NCBI GenBank assembly: GCA_030533445.1
Contig: CM060064.1
Span: 6,307,879-6,371,878 of the forward strand
DNA: 64,000 nucleotides
Direction: 5' to 3'
Source: Cyprinodon diabolis
Taxonomy: Eukaryota; Chordata; Actinopteri; Cyprinodontiformes; Cyprinodontidae
The translations under genes and the position numbers were made by a program. Under the pieces are notes generated by a model that was not told the DNA's origin, searched no databases, and was given only the letters and a program-made list of their open reading frames with translations. Of this stretch, positions 21,618 to 31,087 are shown piece by piece (position 1 is the stretch's first letter; every line of letters begins with the position of its first letter).

Positions 21618-24600
21618 TCAACGACCGCCTCTTGGCGGTCCAGAAGACGTCGATGGGAGGGATCGCTCGTACTCCTCGATGAGGGATGGGTCGAGGATGT
21701 AGGAACCAGGAACCCACTGACGATCCTCCGGACCGTAGCCCTCCCAGTTGACGAGGTACTGCCAGCCACGACCTCGCCGACGGGAGTCCACGATCCGGCG
21801 GACGGTGAAAGCCGGATGTCCATCGACTTCCAGGGCGGGAGGAGGGGAGTCGGACGGAGGGCACAAAGGGCTGGAGATCACGGGCTTGATCTGAGAGACG
21901 TGGAATGTGGGATGAATTCGAAGAGTCGGAGGCAGTTGTAGTCGTACGGCAGACTGGTTTATGACCTGGGAAATCCTGTAGGGGCCAATGAATCTGGGAG
22001 AGAGTTTACGGGACATCCCCTTGAGGGGAATGTCCCGAGTGGAGAGCCATACCTCCTGACCGACGGAGTAAACTGGTGCAGGGCGTCTTCTTGAGTCAGC
22101 GAAACGTTTAGTGGTCTCCATGGAACGGTTGAGGGTGGCTATGGTGTCTCTCCAGATGCGATGACTGCGGCGGATGTGGTGGTTGACTGATTTGACCGAA
22201 ATCTCTCTCTCGTCTGCGGGGAAAAGTGGAGGTTGATAACCAAGACTGACCTGGAAAGGAGACTGGCCGGTGGAAGCTGACTTTAGAGAGTTGTGAGCAT
22301 ATTCGATCCATGGAAGGTGTTGGCTCCAATCGGAGGGATTACTAGAGGTCAGACAACGAAGGGAGGATTCGAGCTGTTGATTCATTCTCTCGGTTTGGCC
22401 GTTGGACTGTGGGTGATAACCTGAGGTGAGAGAAGATTTGCAGTTGAGGGCTGAACAAAATGCCTTCCAAACCTGAGAGATGAATTGTGGACCACGATCG
22501 GAAAGAATCTCCTGAGGGATGCCATGTAGACAGAAAACGTGTTTAATAAGGAGCTGGGCGGTCTGAAAAGCCGTAGGAAGCTTCCTGAGGGGTACAAGAT
22601 GGCAGGACTTGGAAAATCGGTCAACAATGGTGAGAATTGTGGACATACCTCGAGAAATGGGAAGACCAGTAACAAAGTCGATTGCGATGTGAGACCAGGG
22701 ACGAGAAGGAATAGGAAGTGGATGCAACAGGCCAGAGGGAGGTTGATGTGTGGACTTGTTTCTGGCGCAGGTAGAACAGGCCAGCACATACTCCTTAACA
22801 TCTCTGTGTAGAGTGGGCCACCAGAAACGTCTTGAAATGAGGTTGATGGTTCTACTCACCCCCGGGTGAGCAGCAAATTTGGCATTGTGCATCCACTGAA
22901 TTAGGCGAGACCTGACAGAAGAAGGTACATAAGTCTTGTTTGGGGGACCGTTACCTGGATCTGGTTCTGAAGCGAGGGCAAAGTTTATTAGATCGGTGAT
23001 CTCCCAGGTAACCACCCCAACAGTGCAGGAAGCGGGTAGAACAGGCTCAGGAGTCTCAGATTGATCAGTGGAATAAAGACGAGAGAGAGAATCGGGTTTG
23101 ATGTTCTTGGATCCGGGTCTGTAAGAGATGATGAGATTGAATCGTGAGAAAAATAGTGACCACCTTGACTGTCGAGGATTGGCCTGTTTGGCGGACTGGA
23201 TATAGGCAAGGTTCTTATGATCTGTCCAAACAAGAACCGGGTGTTCTGCTCCCTCAAGCCAGTGTCTCCATTCCTCTAATGCCAATTTTATGGCCAGTAA
23301 TTCGCGGTCACCAACGTCGTAATTTTGCTCAGCAGAGGAGAGTCTACGGGAGAAAAAAGCACATGGGTGAACTCTTTGATCTGAATCGAGTCTCTGAGAT
23401 AAGACAGCACCAACTCCTGAGTCGGAAGCGTCGACTTCGAGGATAAATTGTTTCGATGAATCAGGCTGGATTAACACTGGAGCTCTGGAAAACAACATCT
23501 TTAATTTGTCAAAAGCAGTTTGAGCCTCGGGAGACCATTGGAAGGTTTTCTTGACTGATGTAAGAGAGGTTAGAGGTAGAGCTGTCTGACTATAATTCCT
23601 GATGAATCGTCGATAAAAATTAGCAAAACCCAGGAATCTCTGCAGCTGTTTGCGGTTTTCGGGAACCGGCCACTCCAAAACTGCCTTTATCTTATCCTCA
23701 GATGGCTTAACCTGTCCGCCCTCGAGCACAAACCCCAAAAAGGTGACTGAAGGTTGGTGAAACTCGCATTTTTCGGCTTTGACGAAAAGTTTATTCTCAA
23801 GGAGTCTTTGTAAGACCAGGCGGACATGTTTCTTGTGTTCTGTGAGGTCTTTGGAGTAAATGAGTATGTCATCAATGTAGACAAAAACAAACACGTTCAA
23901 AAAATCTCTGAGAACGTCGTTGACTAGGGCTTGAAAACACGCAGGAGCGTTTGTTAGACCAAATGGCATGACTAAATACTCGAATTGACCCAGAGGGGTC
24001 TTAAAGGCAGTCTTCCATTCATCGCCATCTCTGATTCTGAGAAGGTGATAGGCGTTCCTTAAGTCGAGCTTAGTAAAGACAGTGGCCCCTTGAACTGGTT
24101 CGAAGGCAGAAGCGAGTAGAGGAAGTGGGTACTTATTCTTAACAGAATAAGTTCCATGAGAGATCCATCCTTCTTACCCACAAAAAAGAAACCTGCTCCT
24201 AAAGGAGATGAAGAGGGGCGGATTATTCCAGCAGCTAGTGACTCATTTATGTATTTCTCCATTGTCTCCCGTTCGGGTTTGGAGATATTATAAAGTCTAC
24301 TGCCGGGTAGAGGAGCTCCTGGTAAAAGCTCGCTAGCACAGGCGTATGGTCTGTGATGTGGAAGGGACGTAGCACTGACCTTACTGAAGACAGGGGCTAG
24401 ATCATGGTACTCAGGAGGAACAGAAGTAAGGTCAGGAGAGTCCATCTCCCCCCCCTCCCCCCCCCCCCCCCCAGGAGATCTTACAGCCGGGGCCGCTGAA
24501 CGAAGGCACGTCTCATGGCATGAGGTCGACCAAGACTCAATATGACGATCGGTCCAGTTTATGTGGGGGTTATGTCGTTCCAGCCACTCAAATCCCAAAA

Positions 24601-24912
24601 CCAACGGAGAACATGCAGAGGGAAAAACAAAGAAAGATATGGTTTCTCGATGGTTACCTGAAACCAACAGTTCGAGGGGTTGTGTCTGGTGAGTCACTTG
24701 GTGAAGCTTCTTTCCATCAATCGCAGAGACACAGAGAGACTGGGTTAGAGGAACAGTTTCAATCTGTAGTTGTTCAACTAAATTGGAGTCAATCAGGTTC
24801 CTTTCACAGCCTGAATCAATGAATGCAGATAAAGTGAGGTTTTGGTCAGCAAAAATCAGCGTGGCTGGAAGTAATAGGCGAGGAGATCTTTTAGAAATAA
24901 CATGGCCCGTCA
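21618..24912 (-). pseudogene. Gypsy pol remnant (protease, RT, RNase H, integrase, chromodomain)
   Basis: Protease is recognisable by its [12 protein letters not shown] active-site region near 24800. Reverse transcriptase carries [13 protein letters not shown] and the catalytic [11 protein letters not shown] near 23880. An RNase H region follows ([27 protein letters not shown]). Integrase has the HHCC-type finger (C-x2-C in ACSTCARNK) and a DDE core with [16 protein letters not shown] and [16 protein letters not shown] chromodomain-like C-terminus ([17 protein letters not shown]) precedes the stop at 21618. The open frame from 23969 to 21618 is 783 codons. It is broken at about 24155-24165, where a small deletion removes the start of the RT palm and shifts the frame. 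A 15-plus C-run near 24455-24472 (glycines on the minus strand) lies between protease and RT. Confidence 0.9.
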
Positions 24913-24918
24913 GACTCC

Positions 24919-25666
24919 TCAGATCCTCTGACGGGCCCCGGCTTTTGATTTAGCTGGGCATGAGGCAATGAAATGGCCACTCTCACCACAGTAGATGCAC
25001 AGCTTGCTCCTGACACGCCTTAACCTTTCCTCTGGAGTTAGCCTCGTATGTCCAACCTGCATGGGTTCGGCCTCCACTTCAACCGCATGAGAGGCCTGAA
25101 CTGGCAACGGGAGAGATTGGATCTTAGTTCTTGGCTTAGAAAAAGGTTCTGTGGAAGAGGAGAAGGCAGGTGCAATGTTAGAGGCAGAAACAGAACTTAA
25201 AGGACCATGATTCCTTGGTTTAGAGCTATTTCTGGCTCGAATCCTATTATCCAGCCTGATTGTCAGGCGAATTAATTCCTCAAGAGTGGCGGGTTCGTCA
25301 AGGGTAGCAAGCTCATCCTTTATGTTTTCATTGAGAGCCTCAAAAAATGCTGTCTTAAGAGCACATTGGTTCCAACCGGAAGCTGCGGCTTTAACCCGGA
25401 AGTTAATGGAGAATTCAGCTACAGAAGAATTTCCTTGTCTTAGTTTCAAAAGAGCTCGAGAATCAACAGTTTGATCTGTTTCCTGGTTGAAGACTTGTGA
25501 AAACTCAGAGATAAAGTCGGAGTACTGGCAGCTAAGGCTTTCGTCGGAAGAAAACCTGTGCCCATTCCAGGGCTCTTCCGGTCAATTGAGACAAAATGAA
25601 TGATATCTTCTTATAATCGGTGGGAAAACTGCCAGGGGAATTTTTAAAGATTAATCGACATTGAAA
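24919..25666 (-). pseudogene. Gypsy gag remnant
   Basis: Gag packages element RNA. The readable part includes a capsid-like stretch ([11 protein letters not shown], then LKLRQGNSSVAEFSINF) and a zinc knuckle, CIYCGESGHFIASC (C-x2-C-x4-H-x4-C), close to the C-terminus. The N-terminus is missing at the LTR junction near 25668, and the frame changes near 25550. The TGA at about 24919 is followed in the -1 frame by the protease region, consistent with gag-pol frameshifting in this group. Confidence 0.85.
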
Positions 25667-25668
25667 CA

Positions 25669-25888
25669 GGGCAGGCTCGACAGGTTAAGCTCATCCAGAG
25701 CTTACAGGACAAAAACAGGTTTCCAAACTGGATAAACACTGCGGCGTTGATGCGAGGTCTGAGGGCTGCTTATATGGTGGAGGATCCTCCTGATGATGAG
25801 ATGGGTTTCAGGTGTGTCGAAGGCTCAGCTCAGGAGGAGCCACAGTGAACTCTGCTGGAGACAGGTGGTACAGCTCCAGATCCCAACA
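25669..25888 (-). repeat. Gypsy 5' LTR, truncated (220 of 614 bp)
   Basis: Only the U3-side 220 bp remains. It breaks off inside GGGCAGGCT and is joined directly to internal gag sequence. The outer end and TTTTG duplication are intact, so the loss happened after insertion or during an aberrant insertion. Confidence 0.9.
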
Positions 25889-25893
25889 TTTTG

Positions 25894-27588
25894 TCTGTTA
25901 TTTAAAATATAAGTTCTATCACTACTACTACTATCACAGGTGACTAAAGAGAGAACGGGTGTAGATAACCTAGTAAGGTTAAAATAGTTTAGTTGTTTTC
26001 TATCTGGATGTTTTATTCTGTAAGCTAAATATGTATAAATAGAGTAGTGATAAAAAATAATATGAAGTAATTAGAAAACTAAATAGTTGCGTTTTATGTC
26101 TTTATGTACCTAATGGATGCAGAAGACACGCAGCCTCAAATTTCTGAATATATCCCATCTACTTCTCTGGTCCAATGTGGGTTAGAAATTTCACCAGAGA
26201 AATGCAGATAAAACCGTTTTCAGCCCCCAAAAACAATCCTCAGTGCTCAACTTCTCTCAGTAGTGAGAAACCTGGCTGTACTTTAGACTTATTCATATTG
26301 TTAAAACACTTTACAGTACAATATTTGATTTGATTCTTTTTTAACTCTTCCCCATTATGTTATTCTTACACACTTTCTAAGCTCCACATTTGTGTGACCA
26401 TTTTTTTCTATAATCTTTTTGCTGCTGTAAACACCAGATTTTCCCCATTGTGGGACAATAAATGCATTTTCTATTCTATTCTATTTTAGACTTGGATTTA
26501 AATATATCCAATATAACAGCAGCCCTTAAAGCTCTGTAATCAAACAGTCCAAGATTGTTAAATTCTGCGATTAAAGCATTGATTGATAGTAGGTCTAAAT
26601 GTTTTTCTGAGTCGCTTGTCAAGAATAAACCATCCCTCTGGGCTTTAAAGACCTGCTTACCCAGGAGCAGAGCTAAACAAAGGTTAGGGGCATTTGGCTT
26701 CTATTCTCTTTAATCCTTGAACAATTCCCTGGAAACCTGCCATGTACAGAATTCATGATTTATACAGAATTCATGACAGAATAAAAATTTCATATATATG
26801 AAAAAATGCTTTGTCTTTCTTTACCATATTATAAGTGGATTTTTTTTTAAATCACTGCTTTTACATTGCTTTACATAAATTAGACAATCAATATCAATCA
26901 ATCAATTTATCTTTATTGTCAACAACAATTTGCATTGTAATTGAGATTTCAATTTCAGTACAAACTGTTCATCGCATACATACTCCACAGCTGCTGGAGT
27001 AGAAGAAGAAGCAGTGGTGAGTATCACCACAGGGATTGAGGTTGACAGACTGTGGCTCGGTTTGCTGGTGATTTTCCCTCGTTCCAGGAGGCACATGAGG
27101 AGTAAAGGTGTTCACATGTGGGAAAGTCAAGACAGCGGTTCTAAGACAGAGCGACCAGAGAAAAAATCTTTGAAGAGGATCTAGAGAAAGAGATGGAGAA
27201 CTGAAGATGTGAGGGAGGACTGTGGACTGGAGAGCGGGTTTCTATTACTCTTATTACTCTTTAGTAAGCGTGATCTGGCATCTGCCTCAGGGGTTCCTGT
27301 CATCTTTAAGCTCATTCTCATGGGCTGAACGGGTTACAGCAGCAGGGCCACACCTGCGAGACACACCTTGCTATTAGAGAAGGAAAGGAGCACACACACA
27401 CAAACCCCCCACCCCACACACATGTTATGTCCCACTATCCTTATGAGACTTTCCACTGGCTTCCATTCATTTCCAATTCATTTGTATTCCATAATGTTTA
27501 ATTTTATAAAATATTTTATATTTTAAAGTATTTGCAGATTAAACTGAATAACCCAAACCGTAACTTTTACCAACACATACTGAATTTA
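25894..27588. other. Intergenic stretch between Gypsy and Tc1 elements
   Basis: No gene recognised. A repeat tail at about 26400-26490 (TGCTGCTGTAAACACC, CATTGTGGGACAATAAATG, TTCTATTCTATTCTAT) is shared with 55905-55970. The segment near 26900-27100 may be another repeat fragment. Confidence 0.55.
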
Positions 27589-28586
27589 CACTCACCGGCC
27601 ACTTTATTAGGTACCCGATGCTAGTAACGGGTTGGACCCCCTTTTGCCTTCAGAACTGCCTCAATTCTTCGTGGCATAGATTCAACAAGGTGCTGGAAGC
27701 ATTCCTCCGGGAGTTTGGTCCATATTGACATGATGGCATCACACAGTTGCAGCAGATTTGTCGGCTGCACATCCATGATGCGAATCTCCCGTTCCACCAC
27801 ATCCCAAAGATGCTCTATTGGATTGAGATCTGGTGACTGTGGAGGCCATTTGAGTACAGTGAACTCATTGTCATGTTCAAGAAACCAGTCTGAGATGATT
27901 CCAGCTTTATGACATGGCGCATTATCCTGCTGAAAGTAGCCATCAGAAGTTGGGTACTTTGTGGTCATAAAGGGATGGACATGGTCAGCAACAATACTCA
28001 GGTAGGCTGTGGCGTTGCAACGATGCTCAATTGGTACCAAGGGGCCCAAAGAGTGCCAAGAAAATCTTCCCCACACCATGACACCACCACCACCAGCCTG
28101 AACCGTTGAAACAAGGCAGGATGGATCCATGCTTTCATGTTGTAGACGCCAAATTCTGACCCTACCATCCGAATGTCGCAGCAGAAATCGAGACTCATCA
28201 GACCAGGCAACGTTTTTTCCAATCTTCTATTGTCCAATTTCGATGAGCTTGTGCAAATTGTAGCCTCAGTTTCCTGTTCTTAGCTGAAAGGAGTGGCACC
28301 CGGTGTGGTCTTCTGCTGCTGTAGCCCATCTGCCTCAAAGTTCGACGTACTGTGCGTTCAGAGATGCTCTTCTGCCCACCTTGGTTGTAACGGGTGGTTA
28401 ATTGAGTCACTGTTGTCCTTCTATCAGCTTGAACCAGTCTGGCCATTCTCCTCTGACCTCTGGCATCAACAAGGCATTTCCGCCCACAGAACTGCCGCTC
28501 ACTGGATGTTTTTTCTTTTTCTTTTTTCTTTTTCGAACCATTCTCTGTAAACCCTAAGGTGTACCTAATAAAGTGGCCGGTGAGTG
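27589..28586 (-). mobile_element. Tc1/mariner transposon, 998 bp, near-intact
   Basis: Perfect 26-bp terminal inverted repeats start CACTCACCGGCCAC and end AGGTAC. They are flanked by TA on both sides (27587-27588 and 28587-28588), the Tc1/mariner target. The transposase is on the minus strand and is nearly full length apart from one frameshift. Confidence 0.95.
27621..28530 (-). pseudogene. Tc1-like transposase with a single frameshift
   Basis: DDE-family cut-and-paste transposase. The N-terminal paired-like helix-turn-helix half includes TVTQLTTRYNQGG and SERTVRRTLRQMGY (around 28446-28300). The catalytic half includes WSDESRF (first D), YFQQDNAPCHKA (second D) and WPPQSPDLNPIEHLWD (third acidic residue), and ends with VLKAKGGPTRY at 27621. 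The halves are in different frames. The switch is at a run of six T on the plus strand near 28213-28218, where the transposase reads as having one base too many. Confidence 0.9.
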
Positions 28587-28671
28587 TATATTATCTATCT
28601 ATGTCTATATAGAAGGTAGGATTTTTTTTTTTTTTTTTTACTTTACATTATTTAATAGGTCATTTAATTGG

Positions 28672-28922
28672 TCTGTGTGTTTCCTGGTTGGTACTGCCTT
28701 TTACAGCTGCTTTTTGTATCTCTGCTTCAGTCTCCTTGAACCCCAGTCGGCCTCAGCAGATGGCCGCTAACACTGACCCTGGTTCTGCTGGAGGTTTCTT
28801 CCTGTTAAACGGGAGTTTTTCCTCTCCACTGTCGCTACAAGCATGCTTAGAGTGAGGGATTGCATTTGAGTCAATGAGTCGATACAATCAACTGGTTTTG
28901 CTTGGACAGAAAACTTTATATA
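28672..28922 (-). repeat. (TGAAT)n-tailed family fragment
   Basis: It contains GGTTCTGCTGGAGGTTTCTT, GGGAGTTTTTCCTCTCCACT and GTCGCTACAAGCATGCTTAG, shared with 19125-19420 (inverse), 58330-58602 and 63525-63729. Confidence 0.7.

Positions 28923-28928
<6 letters not shown>

Positions 28929-28976
<48 letters not shown>
28929..28976. repeat. (AT)n microsatellite
   Basis: Nearly pure AT dinucleotides. Confidence 0.95.
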
Positions 28977-28982
<6 letters not shown>

Positions 28983-30890
28983 ATATATACAATATATACA
29001 TCTACATACATACACGTCAACGAACATATACGTACCTACACAAACAAATCAGGCCAAAATCTACATTTACACCCTTGTACATGGGCGCTCAGAGTACTAT
29101 TAAATGTCGGCTGGTTAAATATATTCCATCTAAGGAAGCCCAGCTAATTGCATGGAGTCACACAGGTCATGCTCCTGCTCGATGAGCTTCTACTTTTCAT
29201 GGTATATTCAAATATATGCATTTCATGATATATTTTTGCCCTCCATGTACCTAAGGGATCACGTCTGCATGACTGTAAACAGACCCACACTATCGGAACC
29301 CCTGAGATAGATAATGTCCAACAACTAACAGTACTTTCCTAAATAACTTTGCTGCTTTCCTATGTACGTTTTTTTTTTTATTAATAAACTGGTCCATAGT
29401 ACTCAGTTGTTTATTTTTGTGTGTTTTCTTTTTTTTCATAATGCAGTAACTGTGTCCAAAATAACTTGATGTATTTAGATTTTCTCTCCCAAGCTGTAGT
29501 TAGCTGCAGCCACTCCCACTGAGCTTAGTTCTGGTCAGCAGGAGAGTTTTTTCCAGTTAAAAGTGAGTCGATCCTTTGCAATGTCGCCGCTTGCTTGCTC
29601 AAGAGGAAGCTTTGCTGTGCAAAGTCAATGACATCATGCATTGGGCTTCCTTACATAGATAACGTCTGAGAGAAATTTGCATTGTGCTCTGTGTAACAAT
29701 GTTGATTTGTATGTGTGTGTTTTATATTTCGATGCTAGTTGGACGGACATTTTCCTTTGAGGTGACAGTTGTTGTGAATTAGCACTGTTGAAATAAAATA
29801 AACTATAATCTCTCTGGTGGTGAATTGCATTTTATCTTTTCCTATTTTATTTTCTCAATCATTTTTCAAGACATGTTCAGTTGCATTTGCTAATTATCTT
29901 TCTTTCTGTTTGTTTTCCAATGAAAGTCAAGAGAACTTTAGCCATTGCAGAAAACCATTGCAAGAAGCTGCTCCTACGTGTGTGCCTGTACATGTGCATT
30001 CAAGACATGGGCCATGAACAGTAAAACTCACCTAACAGGTTTTTAGACTTTTAAGGTGAGTCCCGCTGGTTTAGAGTTTCGCCCTTCTCTCACCTGAGTT
30101 TATTTAGACAAGAAGATGTCTTTTCCCCCTTAAATTCTTACTCTTTTGCTCCTGTGTCTGCACATTGGAGCCAATATTATCTGATCCACCCTTAAATAGG
30201 TTACAAGCTTGAAATCTCGCTCAAGGGGGAAACCATGTGACACGGCAAAAATAGCTTCACCCTCTCCCGTTGGAAACCAATAAGAATGCAAAGATAGTAG
30301 TTTCTATTAGGATAGTACCATAGCCGTATCTTGTGTTCTAGTTTGTGAAACCATCTGCATCTTATGCATATATCTGATGTTTTCAAAGATATAACAAATT
30401 TCTATATGATTCACATAGTTCTCTGCCAATTAAAATTTAGTAATACCTCCTGCCTGGTATTTTTCCTCCGGTTCTCATACTAACATTTTCATTTGTAGTA
30501 TTTCATTTAAAAGGATGAGGGGTTATATGTAATGACTTTACTTTGACAGATTTTATTTTGTCATTTTGTACACATAAGTGTAAACCAGAAGAAATGTTGT
30601 TAAGTACAGCTCTCTAGACTATTTTATGTTTTAAAGTGCAGTGATAAAAACATTGCGATGAAAAAGTGATGTAAACATATGACTGTATAGTTACAGTTCC
30701 AACATTCAGGGTTTTTTTTTTTTTAGGTTTTTTTTTTAATTATTATTATTAAGTTTTTGTAGTTGCAACACCCAGACCTCAGTGAGAAAGAGTTGGACTA
30801 AAGATTTTCATATTTTGATGTGAATAAAAGTACAATAATGCTCCTTGTTTGCACATTTCGTTTTAAAAATAGGTATAACAGAAAATGTAA
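28977..30890. other. Intergenic stretch upstream of ywhaz, no gene seen
   Basis: AT-rich, short ORFs only, no RNA gene or recognised repeat longer than simple A/T runs (for example near 30712-30750). Confidence 0.55.
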
Positions 30891-30896
30891 AAGAGA

Positions 30897-31087
30897 ACTA
30901 CAAGTCCCACAGTTCATCACGCGTGGTCGCCCTGGTAACGTTTGACGTCAGTCCGGATTTAGCTCGGCGTTGCTCTGGCCGTGTCTTGGACCGGTGTTAT
31001 TGGGAGGAAACCCCGTTGACTTCTCTCATTCGGACAGGCTGGGAGTATCAGTTGCACCTTGGTACGCTTACATCTGCAAGAATCCAG
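30897..31087 (+). promoter_or_regulatory. ywhaz: ywhaz promoter and noncoding exon 1
   Basis: A ZNF143/THAP11-type element, ACTACAAGTCCCA, lies at 30897-30909. A full cAMP-response palindrome, TGACGTCA, lies at 30943-30950. Both fall within a GC-richer segment with no TATA box. A donor, ATCCAG|GTAAAA, after 31087 ends a probable noncoding exon that splices to the acceptor near 34788, just before the ATG exon. The transcription start is not visible and is probably between 30950 and 31000. Confidence 0.65.

Larger units (their letters stand above)
20994..25888 (-). mobile_element. Ty3/Gypsy chromodomain LTR retrotransposon, 4.9 kb, defective
   Basis: The element lies on the minus strand between two copies of the pentamer TTTTG (20989-20993 and 25889-25893). 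Left (3') LTR: 20994-21607, TG...CA. Right (5') LTR: only 25669-25888 remains. A G-rich polypurine tract (TGAGGGGGGG on the minus strand) touches the 3' LTR. Gene order is gag, protease, reverse transcriptase, RNase H, integrase, chromodomain, as in chromoviruses. The 5' LTR has lost about 394 bp, together with the primer-binding site and the start of gag, so it cannot move by itself. The shared 220 bp of the LTRs differ at three positions, so it is relatively young. It lies about 6.7 kb downstream of the znf706 poly(A) signal. Confidence 0.95.

Noticed and set aside
21618..23969. 783-codon ORF as a host gene
   Set aside because: It is the RT-RNase H-integrase-chromodomain part of the Gypsy element, flanked by its LTRs and target duplication.
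24451..24472. Poly-C tract as a regulatory G-quadruplex
   Set aside because: It falls inside the decayed pol region; likely polymerase slippage, with nothing tying it to host regulation.
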